DNA from: Cinnamomum chago
Taxonomy: Eukaryota; Streptophyta; Magnoliopsida; Laurales; Lauraceae
NCBI GenBank assembly: GCA_038049695.1
Contig: CP142453.1
Coordinates: 130,893,001 to 130,957,000 of the forward strand
Reading direction: 5' to 3'
DNA length: 64,000 nt
Below, piece after piece: positions 1 to 10,500 of the stretch (within the stretch, counting starts at the first letter, position 1; each line of letters begins with the position of its first letter). Made by a program: the position numbers and the translations under genes. Below the pieces are notes generated by a model, which saw nothing but the letters and a program-made list of their open reading frames with translations, did not search any database and was not told the origin of the DNA.

Positions 1-450
1 TTGGTCAAAACTCAACTAAACTTAGACCTGGGTGGCACTAATTGGAATCAAATTGCAACTCTATAAACAGTGGATCAAAATAATTCAATTTGATATTGTC
101 TATATAGCTGTACTTAGATCTAACGTTCGCCTTAAACCTAACATATGCCTACAAACTGCTGAAGTTTAAGTATTTCCTATAGAGATGACAATGTGATATT
201 TTAGGATCATGACTTATGCGATATCACACATATCGCACTTTATGATGTTTTAATGCTGTATGATATCACACGTGATATATCTTAGGGCCATGCGATATTT
301 CACTGTTTAAACTTCAACTGCTCTAAGGTAAATGTCAGGTTTAAGAGATGTGTACGGGCCCCACCCAAATATCCAAGGCAAAAACTTTAGGCCCAAAGAA
401 TTAGAAGCAAAAAAAAACAATAATAAAATAAAATAAAACAAAGAGAGAAC
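1..450. other. Noncoding: intron of HPR3-like gene and AT-rich palindromes
   Basis: This stretch follows the exon-1 splice donor of the HPR3-like gene (GT at 450-449 on the minus strand), so at least its right part should be intron. No second HPR exon is visible here, so that exon must lie beyond the left edge. Positions about 190-300 carry several short palindromes built from GATATCACAC-type words. One is a perfect 6-bp stem around 219-238 (GCGATA facing TATCGC). No gene is seen. Confidence 0.55.
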
Positions 451-966
451 CTTGGAACCGAGAAGAGGGTAGTCGGCCTTAGAAGACCAGAGGCCGCTCC
501 GGACGTAACGGTCCGACGCAGAGATTCGGCGAAGGACGTCGAGCAACAGCCCCACGGCCAGGTCCGCCGCGTCCTCGGAGAACACGGTCCCCGCATTGGC
601 AACGGCGACTCCCTGGCGCCGGCACTCCGGCAAGTCGATGTGGTCGACGCCGGCGCTGGTTGTGACAACGCACCCGAGGCAGGGGAGGCTCTCCAATATC
701 TCGGCGTTGACGGGGGCGAATCCCGTGCACAAGATCGCCCTCACAGATCGCCCATGGGCGGCCAAGAACTGGTCCCTTGGCAGCGGCGATTCCCATGGCC
801 TCAGGAGGCGGAATCTCTTCGATAGACGCTCGTCTAGAAAGAAATTCAGAGGACGTAGTAGGAGAACAAAGGGCATATCTTCTTCCTTTTCTTCTTTTCT
901 TTCTACTTTTCCTATTCCTTGTGTAGCTACCGCTGCCATAGACGATGAGAAGGAATTCGCCGTCAT
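451..966 (-). CDS. HPR3: Glyoxylate/hydroxypyruvate reductase HPR3-like, exon 1 (gene continues beyond left edge)
   Basis: This is the first exon of a D-isomer-specific 2-hydroxyacid dehydrogenase of the plant HPR3 type. The family reduces hydroxypyruvate or glyoxylate with NAD(P)H as a side branch of photorespiration. Visible are the N-terminal catalytic-domain motifs LLLRPL, LPCLGCVVTTSAGVDHIDL and GVAVANAG, then the helix DLAVGLLLDVLRR and the family signature DRYVRSGLW. The reading frame runs past AAG at 451-453 into a good donor (GTTCTC), exactly where HPR3 proteins continue into the Rossmann fold, so the NAD-binding half is missing from the window. Two start codons are possible: 966, or the internal Met at 937-939 (SSSMAA), which is also present in the paralogue at 2.9 kb and is therefore the better choice. 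HPR3 versus HPR2 cannot be decided from one exon. Confidence 0.85.
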
Positions 967-2388
967 GAATTCTAGAAGCGTCGAGTATTTGTGCTCACCG
1001 CTCGCTCACCACAGAAACGAAATTAAAAAGGGTGTGACTGTGAGTGCGTCATATCGAGGTCAATCGAATCATGGAATCGGTATTTTAGAATCTTGTCAGA
1101 CACAACTGAGTCGACTCAACTCTAGCGTGTAGTAGTCTATACTTTTTTTTTCTTTTTTCTTTTTTAATGATGAAATATCCCTAAAGTGTTTGACTCAATT
1201 ACACTAATTTCCAAAGTCACACTCGCTAAACCCACGTAAATGCATTAAGAGTAAATTAGAGACCATTCGTGGGTAATCCAAGTCTTTAATTGAAATAAGG
1301 TTTTTAAAATTGCAACAATTCACCTTTCTTCTTATCTTTTGCACACTAGTTAGCACCCATTCATTGGCTAAATGGAGGATCTTACTGCCACGCAACTCGC
1401 AAAACGCGTGTTCTGTGATTTGAACACCTAACTTACCAGTTTTTTATACTTACATCTTCTCCCAAAATCAATTGGTGATGGGTAATGGCACAACAATAAT
1501 TTTATGGTAAAAGCTCGGACTCGACCATAATTATGACCGCTCAGGAGTAAGGGTAAGGATGAAGGTTGACCTCAACACTAAAAGTTAAAAGAAACAACAA
1601 TATCTATAGCATCAATCATCTCTCCTACCCCACTAGAACAACCATTGTGATAACACTTTCCAAAATGAATCTTATTAATCTGAATATTGCTACTCTATAA
1701 TTGGTTTGTTGACGTCACCTATATTATCTTTAACGACAATCATAACCAAGAACCTCTCCAGTGTCATTTTCTCAAGCACACCATCTCTGAATGCCATCTT
1801 GGCTGTTATATTTAAAATAGAAAAATTGGAATATGGCCTTAATCCGTTGCCTTATTTAAAAAAATGGATACAGATTTCAAAAAAATTCTGAGTAGTCCTT
1901 AAGTTCTAAGAGAAGTTCCCAATTAATGACATCCGTACGTTGAAACTTACTTTATGGTATTGAAATAAAATCCTCCTTCACTTATTCCATACTTCTCATT
2001 TCAAGGATGTCCTCACGATGATCAAGGACAACGAGGGTCCTACTGCAATTGGCTACATATAGTAGCTATCGAAACCATGTAATGACTTTAAATTAATGCC
2101 TTATTTGAAAATTTTCATCTAAAAAGTAAACGTGCCCAAGACCTAACGAGCCAAACTAAGCCTAGAAACAGAAAAAACCTTTAAAAAAAAATTTTGAAAA
2201 TCCGTCCAGTCTGAGATTGGCACTAATTAAGTGAAGCCCAAAACTGGCTTCTGGGCTTGATCGTACTAAACTAAGCTCAAGCTCCAGTTAGGGGAAGAAT
2301 TCACTTATACCTGCACGAAATTCTACCTGCAAAAATTGCCTTAAAGGGCAAAAAAAAAGGAGAAAGAAAGATGAGAGGAAGAGAGAAC
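967..2388. other. Intergenic region between two HPR3-like copies
   Basis: No gene is recognised. About 984-1170 is the upstream flank of the first HPR3-like exon and recurs at 3639-3835. I searched the minus strand here for a second HPR exon (NAD-binding glycine motif) that would complete the copy at 2389-2954 and found none. The rest is AT-rich with no repeat structure I could define. Confidence 0.6.
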
Positions 2389-2954
2389 CTTAGAACCGAG
2401 AAGAGGATAGTCGCCCCTTGCAGACCAGAGTCCGCCGCGCACATAACGATCAGAAGCAGAGATTCGGCGATGGGCGTCAATCAACAGCCCAAGGCATAAT
2501 CAGCAACGCTTACAGCATAGGCGGCCCCCGAATTGGCGACAGCAACTCCCCGGCGCCGGCACTCAGGTATGTCGATGTGGTCATAGCCGGCACTAGTCAT
2601 AAGGACGCACCCGACGTGGGGAAGGCTATCCAGGATCTCCCCGTCGACGAGGGCACGACCCATCGACAGAATCACCCGCACAGACGACGCATGAGCGGCT
2701 AAGAACTGATCCCTCGGCAGCGGTGATTCCCATGGCTTCAGGAGCCGGAATTTCTTGGAGAGACCTTCGTCTATAAAGGGTTTGAGAGGTTTCAGTAGAA
2801 GAACTATGGGCAAATCAGCTTGTTCATATTCTTCTACTCTTTCTAGTTTTATTCCTTCTTCAGTAGCTGTAGCTGCTGCTGCCGCCATCGACGATGAGAT
2901 GGGATTTGCCTTCGTCGACTCGACAAGAGTGTGGGTATTTGTGCTCGCCAACAA
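2389..2954 (-). pseudogene. HPR3-like exon-1 paralogue, frameshifted and without downstream exons
   Basis: This is a second copy of the HPR3 first exon. It is collinear with the copy at 451-966 through WESPLPRDQFLAAH, SAGYDHIDIPECRR and GVAVANSG, and it has the same splice donor context after AAG at 2389-2391. The frame is lost near 2491: where the first copy reads GGG CTG TTG, this copy has one G fewer, giving an immediate TGA. Beyond that point the shifted frame is again similar to the first copy up to the donor. No exon 2 follows within the 1.4 kb before the next copy. A one-base sequencing error could explain the shift, but not the missing downstream exons, so a truncated duplicate is the best reading. 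Confidence 0.8.
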
Positions 2955-3638
2955 ATAAAACCAAGTGAATGAAATTGTGAGGGAGTAATAATCGGGTCAA
3001 TCGCATCATGGGATCGGTAATTAGAATCGTATATAAAATCGCAACTGAGTCCACCCAACTTTACCAAAAAAAAAAACTTTAGGCAGCTAGTGCACTCGAA
3101 ATTTTAGCCCAACTCACACCAAATGAGGAAATCGTATAGAAAAATCATTTTTTTAGTCGATGTAAACCTCAATTTTATGTGTTGAGGGTGGTCGTCGACC
3201 CCAACCAGTCATACTTTCTCATATTTTTCCTTCTTTCTCATTCCTCTCTTTTCCAAATCCAATCTAGTAATGGAGAAAGTCACTTGTCCGCCCCAAGGAC
3301 TACATGAAGAGGAGATGGAGCTTGGCTGAGCTAAATTATCACAGACATTGATGGTTTCTTATAAACTTATAATCAAAGCAATCCTTTGATGTTTTGAAGT
3401 AATGTCATGACTCAAGGTGAATTCTGGACAAAAGCTTCATTCCTGGGACTAATTTGGGTGATGCTCAGGTGCTCTAAGTTGCTAATTTGATGTGGTGTTC
3501 GCTCCTCCCTTTAAATATACTTGAGGCTTCCTTTTGGGTTGGTAGAACCAAAGTCTAATTCAGGATCTATTAATTGCCAAGTTCAAAAAAAAGCTCCATA
3601 GTGGGAAAATGCTATACTCTTCGTTAAGGGATAGTGTA
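2955..3638. other. Intergenic; upstream flank of the HPR3 pseudogene
   Basis: Positions about 2937-3062 resemble the upstream flank of the first HPR3-like copy (shared words such as GTATTTGTGCTC and ATCATGG..TCGGTA), consistent with duplication of exon plus promoter. The remaining bases hold no recognised gene or element. Confidence 0.5.
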
Positions 3639-3835
3639 TTTGTGCTCACCATCACGACAGAAATGAAATTATAAAAAAAGGGAGTGACTGTGAGTGCGTA
3701 ATGTCGAGGTCAATTGAATCATGGAATTGGTATTTTAGAATCGTGTCAGACACAACTGAGTCGACTCAACTCTAGCCTGTAGTAGTCTATAAATTTTTTT
3801 TCTTTTTACTTTTCTAATGATGATCAATGGAGTTC
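3639..3835 (-). repeat. Duplicated HPR3-like upstream flank without its exon
   Basis: This segment matches about 984-1170 closely. Shared runs include GTGACTGTGAGTGCGT, CACAACTGAGTCGACTCAAC and GTAGTAGTCTAT, and both are followed by a T-rich tract and TAATGATGA. In the first copy this is the sequence just upstream of the HPR3 exon on the minus strand. Here no HPR exon follows at lower coordinates, so it is an orphan promoter-side fragment of a further duplicated unit. Confidence 0.7.
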
Positions 3836-3857
3836 ATTAGCATGTAGTAGTCTATAA

Positions 3858-3932
3858 TATCGAAGTCAATGTGGTCAAGATTAATGCTCGTGGTGACTGA
3901 AGGTTTTAAACCCGAGGACAGGTTAAGGTCCA
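3858..3932 (-). pseudogene. Short relic of a third HPR3-like exon 1
   Basis: On the minus strand this reads VTTSINLDHIDFD, matching VTTSAGVDHIDL of the intact exon. The bases further along (ACCCGAGG..CAGG) still resemble the region coding for LPCLGC. About 75 bp remain recognisable. It lies on the wrong side of the orphan upstream flank at 3639-3835 for the two to form one simple copy, so the locus was rearranged. The word GTAGTAGTCTAT also occurs again just before it (3842-3853). Confidence 0.6.
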
Positions 3933-4528
3933 CGATCAGATCTATGCTATGCAGTTCAATAGGAACCAATCAAATGAACACCCACCAAACAAGACATAAA
4001 CCCGATCTTGTAAAAAAAAACCCACTGATACTGGAAACTGGTTCAGGGAAAATAATCAATCACTATTACCAAAATATTACAAGAGTACTTACAAACCTCT
4101 TCCAATTAAACCTCAACCCAAGGACTGCAAAATCTCTTGCCGACCACTCACCGTTCACCTTCAACCGCACTTGAATCTCCTTTCGTAATCACGAAGCCAC
4201 TTCAAGATGTGAATGAGCAGAAGTGAAGAATTGATCTCTAGTTGGTGATTTGTCAGTGAAGGAACCTAGGTTCTTCTACTTACACTGATTTATTTTACAA
4301 GAACGAAATCCCAATTGCCTTGGGAAATAAAATCTTGAATAGACCCTGCAATTTGAACTTGTTTTTGAGAATTTTATCATACAATGCTTTGGACATTAGA
4401 ATCTTTGCAGTAGTGCAATCATCAATTTGATGACATCTTCTTGTCTTTGATAGTAGAAAAATGTACCATTGGATTTGGCCCTCTGCTACCACCAATTTTG
4501 CTTGAAAGTTTGAGGTAGGCAAGTCTAC
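3933..4528 (-). other. Probable 3' UTR and downstream flank of the HPP-family gene
   Basis: This is the sequence directly downstream of the HPP gene stop (4529-4531) on the minus strand. A minus-strand AATAAA sits at 4289-4294, about 235 bases past the stop, and is a plausible poly(A) signal. An open frame at 4295-4522 has no family likeness and is read as chance within the UTR. Positions 3933-4288 hold nothing recognisable. Confidence 0.5.
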
Positions 4529-7500
4529 TCAAAACTTGTAATTGTCCTTCAAGTAAGACACCATCTCTTGCTGAAAAGATTAGAGAAAGTAATTGATCAG
4601 TTGTGGCAATTTTTTTTTTTTTTTTTGGATGACACAGGTATCCCTGATCAGTTGCAGTGTTTCCCTTAACATACAGGATAAGTTATCCCACATTAGGAAT
4701 TCCCAAGGAATTAGGTTGCTTTAATCAAAATGTGCAAAAGGTGAAGAAGAGTCAAGGGTGAAGATCTGTAAGGACCCATCAAATTTTCACTGGTATGCTT
4801 GGTTTCATTGGCTAGGAAACCCTGCTCAATCTGAGGGGGACATTTCTTCATGGTCCCTAATAGATCTTCCTTCAGGACCTTCACCTTTACTTTTGCATTT
4901 GCATGTAATTTTATTTCCTCGCCATGCCATTTGCTTCTTGTTCTTTTTTCGTTTTCATAATCCTTTCCATTTCAGATGATTTTAAAGGGGCTTCACACTA
5001 GCATGCGCATTGAAACTTGACAACATTTTGGGCCTATTTGTTTGCATTAGAATACATAGGAATTTATGATGAAATGTGCTCTTCATTTTTAACCACTTGT
5101 GTCATCAATTCTAATCTACACAAACAAGCAAGCCATTGGTATTTTCATGATGGTTTCATCTGAACTGGGAGAGATTGGACCCTTTTTTTGTAAAGAGCCA
5201 TGATTCATTAGCATTTTGCTGGTGGTTTCAATGGGCTCAACACAAGGGGATGGTCAATATTCTTGGAAAGATATATGGTTTTCTACCCTCACTACCAGCA
5301 AAATGAACCCACTGAAAAACATTCAAACTCGATTTACTTATCTCCATTTTGATCAAAGCCCCTTCTATAGGAAACCACATGCAAAATGCAAAACCTTAAT
5401 ACAAAGAAATTGAGGGAAAATGATGCAGTAAGAATAAAATTCATGAATGCCACCACACACTTTTTTATTACACTTACAATCAAGCAGAGGAGGATGCAGC
5501 CTGCAGCGCCAGGGAACAATGCATACCAAAGATGCAAGCGATGGAACTTGGAACCATCAATGAACAATATAGGTAAGCTGGCAGCTAAATTTCACAAAGA
5601 AAAAGAAAATCATTTACTGGACCATAGATTGATGCATAAAGCTAAGATGATGATGATGATGATGTCCAGAGAGTTGATATTTGTGTGGGGTCGTTTTATG
5701 CTCACTAATTCGAACGGGGGCCCATCCCCAGTCTCGGTTTAACCTTTGTCTCGGAAACCACGTGAGGTCGGTCGTAGCGCCATCTCGGGGGAACCATGAA
5801 TCGAGTCTCGGTGGCCACGTCACAGGCTCCGATCTCGGTCTCAGCCTCTGCCCGACCTCGGCTCCTGTCACTCAGTCATAAATGCGGCCATAAATGCACT
5901 GCCACGACGGACGGCAAGCTGACAGACAGAGTGGGTGCCAAACCCAGATAAGAAGCACGCCTTATCTCAGGTCCATAGGTATGGGATGATGATCCGATGG
6001 GACACCCCCTTTTTCACCTACCCCCACTCAAGAGGTACGAATACACGCTGATGGGACTCCCATCCCTTCATGTGGACAGTACCATGATGACCCTCACGTC
6101 TATATATTACATGAAGGAAAGCCTTACAAGGTACGCATGATCCTCCCCTCCATAAGCTGGCTTTTCTCCATTCTCTTCCAGTTCATACACTGACTTGATC
6201 GTCGGAGGGCCTTCGGCTACCCATAGCCAGGGTCTCTGACCGTTGTTTCCTTCCTTTCAGGTGACTGGAGACTCGATCCTTTCCCTTTATTCCCTTTAAA
6301 ACCACAAATCAGGAGCTTGATCCTCGATTACCTAAGTCCGTAATTTTTAGGCACTTACAGTTGGCGCCGTCTGTGGGAATAGGATCTGTGCCAAAACTTC
6401 TGAAGAAGCCATGCCTCCAAAGACCAGAAACGGTGGCGGAGGACCGTCGAAGTCTCGGAAGGCGTCGTCTTTCCCACTGCCAGAACAACCTTCATTTCTA
6501 CCATTCTTGCAACCGCAGTCCGCACTTCCAGAGCTTACCCCCGACCTTCGTTCCGCTCTTCTTCCCCCTCCAGGGCCGATGGCGGCTCCTCCAGACAGGC
6601 AGGAGGAACCGGAGGTCCCGCGCCAGAGGAGGTCTGGGGGAAAGTCGGGAGCCGCGTACGTAGAAGGCATAGTCCAGTCGGCCTCTTCGTCTCGGCCCAC
6701 GACCGCGGGCCCCTACCATGATGACCGTTGAGGGGTCCCTCTCCATCCTGATGGTCGGTCACAAAGGGGTCCGGAACAGAACGCCCCCACGTCGGATCTT
6801 CGGCGAAGGGGCAAAACCCCTATCAGGGCGACGTCCCATCAGTCCCACCGTCACTCTCGCGACGACGGCCAATCTCTTCATCATATCCGTGAAACGAGAA
6901 ATGACGACCCCCTGCTTAAAGAGCTCGATGCCCAGGACCAGGCTCTCCAAGATAAAGACGAGGTGATTCGTCGTCTAGAGGAGCGGCTCGAGATGAATGA
7001 GAGGAAGTCTCGTGGTCCGCCTCCCCGGCGGAAGCGGACCCACCCGGGTAACCAAGATCTGAGGCATGTCCTCAACCACAGAAGGAGGTCTCACTGCGAG
7101 GAGGAAGGCTCGAGCAGCAGTCATCTGCCTAGTGGTCTCGGGGGAGCACGGCGTGAGCCGGAATCCCCGAGACTCGATGACCAGACGGACCTCAAGGCGC
7201 AGTTGGACCACTATATCAAGCAGGAGGTCCAGGCCCGTTTGGCCGAGAACGGTCTCTCCCGAGACCAGACTGGTGAATATGAAGAGGACGATCAGGGCAT
7301 GTCCCCCTTTTCACTGGAGATTAAAAATCTCTCTCTCCCTGAGAGATTTAGCGTCCCAAGGTTCATCCTTTATGACGGAGCCTCGGACCCAGAGGCGCAT
7401 CTGCGACATTTCACTCAGCGGATGTCGGTCTGGGGGGACGTCGGTCTCCTAAACTGCAGAGTCTTCTCATCCAGTCTGGGAGACCTCCCCCTCCGGTGGT

Positions 7501-10500
7501 TCTGCGCGCTCCCCCCCGGGTCGGTCTCGAGCTGGCGGCAGCTCCGAAGTTCTTTCCTTGAAAAGTTTCAAGCACACCGCGTCATTCCAAAGACGGGTAG
7601 CAACCTCATGGCGATCCGAATGAAGGACGGTGAGAGCATCACTGCCTTCGCCAGAAGGTTCTGGACGATATACAGCCAGATTACCGACGCTAACGACGAA
7701 GTCGCCATCATGTGCTTTAGGGAAGGCTTACTCCCAGGAAACGAACTCCGCAGGGACCTGGTCCGGAACCTCGTGGCTACGATGAAAGCATTGATGGCGA
7801 GGGTGAAACAATATGTCGAGCAAGAGGAGGACGAGGCCCACGGCACGGAACGGTTTGGACTCCCAAAGAAGCACCAAGCCTCCACCAGGGACCAAGCCTC
7901 CACCAGGGAGGGGACGTCCTCCAGGCCGAGGTCGGATAGGAGAAAGCCTGCCCGCTCTTTCTCAATCTCCTCGGACAACAGCAAGAGGTCGAGGTCTCAG
8001 CCCACCAAGCCGGCCAGCGATCCTTACAGAGCCATCAGTGTCGTATTCAAGGAGCCCATTTACAGAATCCTGAGCAAAATCAAGGCAGAACCATACTTCC
8101 AATGGCCGAGGCCGATGCCAGGCGACCCATCCACCCGAGACAGGCAAAAACACTGCTCCTATCACAAGCAGCACGGGCACATGACTGAAGACTGCTTTGC
8201 GCTAAAATCCCATCTCGAAAAGCTCGTGAAGGATGGGCACCTCCAGGAGTACATCAAGGGGGAAGAAAGAGTCAACCGAGCTCAGCAGCGCAACCAACCC
8301 AGCGATGACCAGGACAGTGACGAACCGGCAGGTATCATCCACGTCATCCACCTGGCCCCCGCCCCGGGTAAGCAGAGTACCCGAGCTCGGTCAGAGGCCA
8401 GAAGGGCTGCCCATGGCAAGCAAGTGATGTCGGCAGAGCTAGAAAGCGCCCCGAAGAGGGCTAAGAAGGAAAGGCCCAGGATTTGGTTCTCAGATGAAGA
8501 CCTAAAGGGAGTCCAGCTCCCCCATAATGATGCCCTCATCCTCACTTTGCGGCTCAACAATTACACCACCAAGCGCGTCCTCATAGATCCAGGGAGCTCC
8601 TCCGAAGTCATCTACTACAGTTGCTTCAAGCAGCTCGGCTTACCCGAATCTGATCTACAGGCAGCCCACATCCCTTTGATAGGGTTCAGCGCTGAACCAG
8701 TGTACCCCAAGGGGAAGATCTCACTTGAAGTCCGGGTAGGAGGCGCGACAAAGATGGCCGACTTCATGGTTATAGACGCGCCATCCCCCTACAATGTGAT
8801 AATGGGACGGAGTTGGCTGCACGCCATGGAAGCAATACCCTCCACCCTCCATCAAAAACTCAAGTTTCCATTAGAGAAGCCTGGTGGGGTGGTCGAGATT
8901 GTGACAGTGTGGGGGAACCAGCAGATGGCCAGAGAATGCCTCGTGGCCATAACCCCCGGGGAGGTTGAGCCGCAGCAAGTGCACATGGCCGAGCTCGAGG
9001 CCGAAATTGAGAATGTTGGGCGAACAGCCGGACAGAAAAGCATAGAGGACCTCACCGAGGTCAGGATTAATCCTGAAGATCCGGAGCGATACTTCCTGCT
9101 GGGTAGCCAGCTCCCCGACACTGAGAGGGCCGAATTGCTAGACTTCCTACTTCTGAATAAAGATGTCTTTGCATGGACTCCGTATGAGATGCCGGGAATT
9201 GACCCCGAGGTCATATGTCACAAGCTGAATGTGGATCCCGGACACAAGCCCGTCGTGCAAAAGGCTCGTAGAACGGGGGTCCCTCAGACAGAAGCAATAG
9301 TGGAAGAGGTGGATAAGCTCCTCGAGGCCGGGGCAATCCGCGAAGTACATTACCCCAGGTGGCTAGCAAACACGGTGGTAGTGAAGAAGAAGAGCGGCAA
9401 GTGGAGGGTCTGTGTGGACTTCACTGACCTCAACAAAGCCTGCCCCAAGGACAGCTTCCCCCTCCCAAAGATCGACCAGATGATCGACGCCACCTCGGGG
9501 CATGGCAGGATGAGCTTCTTAGACGCCTACCGAGGCTACCATCAGATCCCTCTGCACAGACCTGATGAGGAAAAAACTGCGTTTATCACACCTCGAGGCA
9601 TCTATTGTTACAAAGTGATGCCCTTCGGGCTGAAAAACGCCGGAGCAACATATCAGAGGCTGGTCACGAGGATGTTTCGGGACCAACTCGGAAAGACGAT
9701 TGAGGTCTATATTGACGACATGGTAGTCAAGTCCAAGGAGTCGCAGAACCACCTAACGGACCTACGCCAAACATTTGCCATCCTCCGAGAGTTCCAGCTC
9801 AAACTGAATGCCTCGAAGTGTGCATTTGGTGTCGGCTCCGGCAAATTCCTGGGGACCTTGGTGACTCGGAGAGGGATCGAGGCCGATCCGGAGCAGATCG
9901 CAGCCATACAATCTATCCAGAGCCCGATCTCGGCCAAGCAGGTCCAGAGACTTACAGGGATGGCTGCTGCACTCAATCGCTTCATCAGCCGCACCTCGGA
10001 CAAGTGTCGTCCGTTCTTTCAGCTCCTGAAGAAGAGTTCTAAGTTCCAATGGACTCCAGAATGCGACTTGGCACTAGAGACGCTTAAAAGGTACCTCTCC
10101 TCACCACCCCTATTGTCCACTCCGTCGCAAGACGATTTTCTCTATCTTTACCTTGCAGTCTCGGACCATGCGGTGAGTTTGGTGCTGGTTCGAGAAAGCG
10201 ACAAGCAACAGTACCCCATCTATTACACCAGCAAAACCCTACTCGACGCCGAAACCAGGTATCTGCCGCTTGAAAAGCTAGCACTGGCACTGATCAGTGC
10301 CTCCCGCAAGCTCTCCCACTACTTCCAGACACACACAGTAGTGGTTGTCACCGAGTACCCACTTAAGTCGCTTTTCAGAAGGGCAGACTTCTCTGGTCGA
10401 ATTTCCAAGTGGGCTGTGGAGCTGGGACAGTTCGACATCCATTATCAACCCAGAACAGCAATTAAGGCGCAGGTCTTGGCGGACTTCGTCGTCGAATTCA

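Noticed and set aside
5614-5871. Frames with His or Met runs at 5.6-5.9 kb
   Set aside because: They translate a (GAT)n run in the HPP intron and the edge of the LTR; the same frame recurs in the 3' LTR, so it is not a gene.
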